Of a DNA stretch of 6,843 bases, positions 5,668 to 6,843 are shown one piece after another. The notes beneath the pieces were generated by a model. It did no database searches. It saw nothing but the letters and a program-made list of their open reading frames with translations, and was not told the DNA's origin. Within the stretch, counting starts at the first letter, position 1. Each line of letters starts with the position of its first letter. The position numbers and the translations under genes are program-made. Source of the DNA: an uncultured Elusimicrobiales bacterium (GTDB lineage: Bacteria > Elusimicrobiota > Elusimicrobia > Elusimicrobiales > Elusimicrobiaceae); contig CAKUDJ010000044.1 in assembly GCA_934644855.1 (NCBI GenBank), positions 1 to 6,843 of the forward strand, read 5' to 3'.

Positions 5668-5673
5668 AAGGAG
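5668..5673 (+). promoter_or_regulatory. Ribosome binding site deciding the phosphatase start
   Basis: AAGGAG followed by six bases (TTTTAC) and ATG at 5680-5682 fixes the start of the KdsC-like gene. The open frame extends further left to 5626, but those 18 codons would contain the -10 box and lie upstream of this site. Confidence 0.85.
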
Positions 5674-5679
5674 TTTTAC

Positions 5680-6270
5680 ATGAACGAACAGTTGTTTAAC
5701 CAAAAAGCAGGGCAAATCAAGTTTTTTCTGACGGATGTAGACGGCGTAATGACGGACAGTTCTTTAAGTTTTTTTACGGATGAAGCCGGGAAAACACACG
5801 AAATTAAAAATTTTGAATCGTTAGACGGCATGGGGCTGATGTTCCTAAAATACTGCGGTATCCGCACCGGGATTATCTCCCGCGGCAACAGCCCCACCTT
5901 GGAATTTTGGGCCAAAATACTTAATATGGATGTACTCTATTACAACGTGGCCGACAAACAACGGGCCTTGAACGATTTGCAATCCGCCTACCACATTACC
6001 CCGCAGGAAACCGCGTTTGTGGGGGATGATATTATAGACCTGGGCGTGTTAAAACGCGTGGGCCTGCCGTTAAGCGTGCTTAACGGAGTGGAAGAAACCA
6101 AACAGAGCGCTTTGTATGTGACCCAAAAACACGGCGGGCACGGCGCCGTGCGGGAACTTGCCGAAAAAATACTCAAAGCCCGCGGCCAATGGCAACAGGT
6201 GGTACAAGATGTGGAAAGCGGCGTTTTTAAGTTGCCGCCCCCGCAACTGCGCATTGTGCGCGGCTTATAA
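5680..6270 (+). CDS. KdsC-like HAD phosphatase (probable 3-deoxy-D-manno-octulosonate 8-phosphate phosphatase)
   Basis: This 196-residue cytoplasmic HAD-superfamily phosphatase is of the KdsC type. KdsC removes phosphate from KDO-8-phosphate, giving KDO for the lipopolysaccharide inner core. Motif I is TDVDGVMTD (18-26), with nucleophile Asp19 and acid/base Asp21. The KdsC-type FxxxDGxG segment is NFESLDGMG (44-52). Motif II is IISRGNS (65-71), where classical KdsC has ITGR. Motif III is Lys93 (DKQRAL). Motif IV is FVGDDIIDLGVL (113-124), with Asp116, Asp117 and Asp120. The C-terminal family signature YVTQKHGGHGAVRELAEKIL (146-165) is present. It is somewhat longer than the usual 170-190 residues, with a tail (about 170-196) ending PPPQLRIVRGL. 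No other KDO genes are nearby, so a related sugar-acid phosphatase (for example for a nonulosonate) is possible. The start is set by AAGGAG six bases upstream. No terminator is seen after the stop, so read-through into the next gene is possible. Confidence 0.88.
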   Translation: MNEQLFNQKAGQIKFFLTDVDGVMTDSSLSFFTDEAGKTHEIKNFESLDGMGLMFLKYCGIRTGIISRGNSPTLEFWAKILNMDVLYYNVADKQRALNDLQSAYHITPQETAFVGDDIIDLGVLKRVGLPLSVLNGVEETKQSALYVTQKHGGHGAVRELAEKILKARGQWQQVVQDVESGVFKLPPPQLRIVRGL

Positions 6271-6275
6271 ATGTA

Positions 6276-6304
6276 TTGTAAAAGGTTTCCAAAACAGATA
6301 CAAT
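6276..6304 (+). promoter_or_regulatory. Sigma-70-type promoter for the right-hand beta-barrel gene
   Basis: TTGTAA (6276-6281) and TACAAT (6299-6304) are separated by exactly 17 bases and match 4/6 and 5/6 of the consensus. The predicted start at about 6311 gives a leader of about 24 bases containing AAAGGAG. It is the best-formed promoter in the window and begins only six bases after the phosphatase stop. Confidence 0.75.
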
Positions 6305-6334
6305 AAAATTACTTTACTGACACAAAGGAGTTGT

Positions 6335-6843
6335 ATGAAAAAATTAGTTTTGCTGTTTGTTTTAGCGGCTTTACCCGCTGCCGCGTTTGCTAAAGATGTG
6401 TATGCCGAATACTACGGCCTGGAAGAATACGGCCTGCGCAATAACACCACCCGCGTGGAATTTTACGGCGGCGTAGCCGAACCCCAAAGCAACTGGGACC
6501 ACAACGGCCGGACGGTGGAAATCGGCAAGACCGGGTTTTCTGCCGGGTTGGCATTTGTGCGCAACATCGGTTCTTATTTATCCGTTGGGTTGGACGGAAA
6601 CTACGCCGGCTTTGCGACCAGCGATAAATTTAACGCCGGCACGCAACAGGCCAAATATAATTCCGGCATTGCCACGGGATTAATTACCGGGCGGCTCAAC
6701 TTTTTCCCTTCCCAGCCTACCCGCTTGTACGCCACCGCCGGTGCCGGGGTGGGGCATATGTTTACGCGCGAAAAATGGGACGACGGCACCCACGAAACCG
6801 TGAACAGCACCAGTTGGGCCACTATGATTGGCGCCGGGCTGGA
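6335..6843 (+). CDS. Outer-membrane beta-barrel protein, N-terminal part (3' end outside window)
   Basis: The frame is open to the right edge (169 complete codons seen). Residues 1-19 are a Sec signal peptide (MKKLVLLFVLAALPAAAFA, cut before Lys20). The mature part shows alternating strands typical of a small porin-like barrel: RVEFYGGVAEP, GFSAGLAFVRNIGSYLSVGL, GIATGLITGRLNFFP, RLYATAGAGVGHMFTREKW and TSWATMIGAGL. The pattern of paired strands with a short turn (LNFFPSQPTRLYATAGAGVG) matches the OMP_b-brl/OmpA-like family. It should sit in the outer membrane; no specific function can be assigned. The start is supported by AAAGGAG four bases before the ATG and by its own promoter at 6276-6304. 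It resembles the barrel at 484-1131 only in general architecture. Without the C-terminus, total strand number and any extra domain cannot be judged. Confidence 0.83.
   Translation, partial: MKKLVLLFVLAALPAAAFAKDVYAEYYGLEEYGLRNNTTRVEFYGGVAEPQSNWDHNGRTVEIGKTGFSAGLAFVRNIGSYLSVGLDGNYAGFATSDKFNAGTQQAKYNSGIATGLITGRLNFFPSQPTRLYATAGAGVGHMFTREKWDDGTHETVNSTSWATMIGAGL

Noticed and set aside
5626..5679. Upstream start (TTG) for the KdsC-like gene
   Set aside because: The added 18 codons contain the -10 box and the ribosome binding site; AAGGAG six bases before ATG 5680 decides the start.
5605..5715. N-terminal extension of the CsgG-like protein to an upstream ATG
   Set aside because: It would overlap the start of the divergent phosphatase gene and both promoters, and would bury the lipoprotein signal sequence inside the protein.
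1..6843. tRNA or rRNA genes, CRISPR repeats, insertion sequences or attachment sites
   Set aside because: No cloverleaf-like segment, spaced direct repeats, transposase-like frame or terminal inverted repeats were seen. Nearly all of the window is accounted for by ordinary genes and short intergenic regions.

Overview
The window reads as chromosomal DNA from a Gram-negative (diderm) bacterium. It encodes two small outer-membrane beta-barrel proteins with signal peptides, two lipoproteins, and a KdsC-type phosphatase of the lipopolysaccharide core-sugar pathway. Shine-Dalgarno sites are mostly AAGGAG or GAGG, and stops are mostly TAA. Moderate GC, a preference for AAA/GAA/TTT codons and short intergenic spaces suggest a host-associated lineage, possibly Elusimicrobiota. 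That taxonomic guess rests on general resemblance only and was not tested.

Layout. At the left edge (1-327, +) is the C-terminal part of an arginase/agmatinase-family ureohydrolase, closed by a strong terminator. Positions 331-461 hold three consecutive hairpins between convergent genes. Six genes then run on the minus strand. In transcription order they are: a CsgG-like lipoprotein (5607-4933), an 84-residue single-membrane-segment protein (4936-4682), seryl-tRNA synthetase serS (4671-3382), an exported TPR protein (3382-2195) with a terminator behind it, an ankyrin-repeat lipoprotein (2088-1183), and a small outer-membrane beta-barrel protein (1131-484). The first four are joined by a 4-base overlap, a 10-base gap and a 1-base overlap, so they very likely form one operon. 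The last two sit behind the terminator and probably have their own promoter(s).

From a compact divergent promoter region (about 5608-5679) the plus strand carries the KdsC-like phosphatase (5680-6270). A second beta-barrel gene (6335 to the right edge) follows behind a good sigma-70-type promoter.

How the genes work together. Seven of the nine genes act in or for the envelope: the phosphatase in lipopolysaccharide sugar supply, and the barrels, lipoproteins, TPR protein and small membrane protein at the membranes or in the periplasm. serS is the housekeeping exception, locked inside the envelope operon. No mobile element, CRISPR array, tRNA or rRNA was seen. No complete novel system is evident. 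The most interesting items are the serS-containing envelope operon with its unrecognised 84-residue membrane protein, and the divergent promoter with a central GC-rich dyad, from which the lipoprotein mRNA may start without a leader.
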